From: SIG299 sp964544055 | GTDB lineage: Bacteria; Bacillota; Clostridia; Lachnospirales; Lachnospiraceae | Assembly: GCA_964544055.1 (NCBI GenBank) | Contig: CAZJAA010000002.1 | Location: 62,001-126,000 of the forward strand | DNA length: 64,000 bases | Direction of reading: 5' to 3' | Shown: piece after piece, positions 62,483 through 64,000 of the stretch | Layout: each line of letters starts with the position of its first letter | Numbering within the stretch: the first letter of the stretch is position 1 | Program-made: the position numbers and the translations under genes | The notes under the pieces: model-generated | Told to the model about the DNA's origin: nothing | The model's database searches: none | Seen by the model: the letters and a program-made list of their open reading frames with translations, nothing else

Positions 62483-64000
62483 CTATCGTTTATATTTAAA
62501 TGCCACCAGCATACCTACCAACAGGCATACCAACGAGGCTGCACAAAGTGTAATTACCGCACTTTGCGAAGAAGTATTTTCCACATCCGGCATCTGCATG
62601 GTTCCTCCATCCGGCCGCTGCATGCTTCCATTTTGTCCATCAGCTTCCACACCCGGCCGCTGCATACTTTCTCCACCCGGCCGCTGCATACTTTCTCCAT
62701 CCGGTTGCTGCATACCTGCTTGCGGTTGCTCTCTATTGTTCTTATCCGGCTGCTGCATTTCCTCCGGCAATTCCATACTGCCCATATCCGGCTGCTCCGT
62801 GCCGAAGTTATTGAAGTTTCCAAAGTCGCCAAAATTTCCAAAATCGTCAGATGAACCCGGCTGGAAATCACCACCGTCCATTCCATTGTTCATCGTCCCC
62901 ATTTCGCTTAACGTAATGGCAGAAGCATCCACTAAGGTACTGCTATCTGCGGACTGCCCTTCTGAAGTAGATGGAATCGTACCATTTAATTGCCCGGAAA
63001 CACTTTCAGCACGCAATAGGCAAAATTCACGAATCGTTTCCGCACCGTTCTCGAACTCTTCATAGGTACAAAATTTGGTTGGATCCTTTGCTACATACGG
63101 TGCAATCAGCTCCTTGGTGGAGTCAATCAGCTCCGTCAGCCGACCACTTACAAAAAACTGTTTCAGAAACTCTGTAAAATAAGTGTGGTACAGTTCCGTG
63201 TATTCTTCGCTTTCAAAAATCCAATTTACCATCGGGCGATCTTCCGAACCTCCGGAAACCGGAGAATCGATCGGGTCATTCACGGCACTTTCTGCACTGT
63301 TCCCCTGAAATGTACCAAATGCGAGGTTATAATCCCACGGAATCATGGAAAGCTTTCCGCCTTTTTCATAAAGATAATAGTTGTGAATCATGCTCCCGGT
63401 ATAGCTGTCACCATTTACAACAAAGTTATGCACCACAAAATACAGGAGTACCTCATCGATATCCACAATTTCTTCCAGATTTTCACCTTCCGTAAGAGCC
63501 TTTAGGGATGCGATCAGACGTTTCTGGTCTGCTTCGGTGACCTCCGTTTTTGCATTATCGAAAATATTGGAATAGCTGGAAATTTCATCATCAATATACT
63601 GTAATTTAACATCATCACTTCCCATGCCAAAGCTCATACCGCCGTTGTTTCCAAAGCCCTTATCTGCAAAACCACCAAACCTGTTTTCCGGGCGTTCTTC
63701 CGATGACTTCATATCTTCCGGTGGTTCCATATTTCCCGGCTGTTCCATACCCTCTGGTAGTTCCATACCTTCCGGCAAATCCATACTTTCCGGCTGTTCC
63801 ATACTTTCTGGCAGTCCCATACCTTCTGGCAGTCCCATACCTTCTGGCAGTCCCATACCTTCTGGCAGTCCCATCTGGCTAAAATCCATCTCTTCCATGT
63901 TAAATTCCCTGCCATTGCCGCGACCACCACCCATACTCATGCTGTCCGGCTTGTAAAGTTCTCCATGATCACTGCCGTAATTGCGCTGCAGGAATCCGTC
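62483..64000 (-). CDS. CotH-kinase family protein with repeat region, 3' part
   Basis: The frame is open to the window edge (506 residues visible; the 5' end lies outside). It starts FLQRNYGSDHGELYKPDSM, a CotH-kinase segment, followed by a repeat region of ~12 GLPEGM-like hexapeptides (63713-63878). The kinase C-lobe then has SMIPWDYNLAFG, and a QRPGGESM repeat region precedes a C-terminal membrane segment (SAVITLCAASLVCLLVGMLV, then AFKYKR). CotH kinases phosphorylate Ser in secreted or spore-coat proteins. A surface-anchored kinase with low-complexity linkers is the likely product. Confidence 0.88.
   Translation of the reverse strand, partial: DGFLQRNYGSDHGELYKPDSMSMGGGRGNGREFNMEEMDFSQMGLPEGMGLPEGMGLPEGMGLPESMEQPESMDLPEGMELPEGMEQPGNMEPPEDMKSSEERPENRFGGFADKGFGNNGGMSFGMGSDDVKLQYIDDEISSYSNIFDNAKTEVTEADQKRLIASLKALTEGENLEEIVDIDEVLLYFVVHNFVVNGDSYTGSMIHNYYLYEKGGKLSMIPWDYNLAFGTFQGNSAESAVNDPIDSPVSGGSEDRPMVNWIFESEEYTELYHTYFTEFLKQFFVSGRLTELIDSTKELIAPYVAKDPTKFCTYEEFENGAETIREFCLLRAESVSGQLNGTIPSTSEGQSADSSTLVDASAITLSEMGTMNNGMDGGDFQPGSSDDFGNFGDFGNFNNFGTEQPDMGSMELPEEMQQPDKNNREQPQAGMQQPDGESMQRPGGESMQRPGVEADGQNGSMQRPDGGTMQMPDVENTSSQSAVITLCAASLVCLLVGMLVAFKYKR

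Noticed and set aside
63713..63878. CRISPR-like array
   Set aside because: The 18-bp repeats are contiguous, in frame and encode a hexapeptide; there are no spacers and no cas genes.

Overview
The window looks like a chromosomal segment of a Firmicute of the class Clostridia, most likely Lachnospiraceae. The evidence is strong AGGAGG-type ribosome sites, a T-box leader on leuS, a YesN-type two-component regulator, a stand-alone NTP_transf_5/PqqD/HprK gene set and a Gram-positive-type Pel exopolysaccharide cluster without outer-membrane genes. Most genes lie on the minus strand in tightly packed or overlapping operons.

Layout. 1-2.9 kb: leuS with a leucine T-box, its promoter touching an IS110-type transposase remnant. 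3.6-4.6 kb: a RelE/ParE-Phd toxin-antitoxin pair and what looks like a decayed Abi (AbiF-type) gene with its upstream structured RNA. 4.7-8.1 kb: housekeeping genes (FakA-like fragment, 5'-3' exonuclease, aldose epimerase, Mrp-NifX fusion). 8.2-13.2 kb: a compact, poorly described set: an S26-type peptidase without membrane anchor, a divergent PqqD-HPr-kinase fusion, a short peptide gene, an ABC exporter and a 147-residue protein. The two peptide/protein genes share an N-terminal leader motif (Y4-x-K6-P7 ... EGVxAAS).

13.2-36 kb: one ~23-kb minus-strand polysaccharide operon. It starts with a PqqD-like gene, then pelD (fused to an SDR domain), pelE, a DUF2194 gene in the pelA slot, pelF and pelG. 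It continues with a DUF2304 protein, glycosyltransferases, two DUF4832-type proteins, a large membrane protein, an NTP_transf_5 nucleotidyltransferase and a flippase. It ends in a glycosyltransferase pseudogene with three lesions. The PqqD, HprK and nucleotidyltransferase genes straddle this operon, so a peptide or protein modification system and an exopolysaccharide system appear to be linked.

36-64 kb: MATE exporter, FkbM methyltransferase, ilvC-ilvN, an FMN-binding protein divergent from the flavin transferase ApbE, a LicD/glycosyltransferase pair, purL, LysR, HAD phosphatase, luxS, two unknown small proteins, an orphan YesN regulator, NUDIX, Fic, a second toxin-antitoxin pair, an ElyC/SanA-type membrane protein, a type III restriction-modification operon ending in a truncated ATPase gene, and the 3' part of a CotH-kinase gene with repeats. 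No tRNA, rRNA, CRISPR array or prophage was seen.
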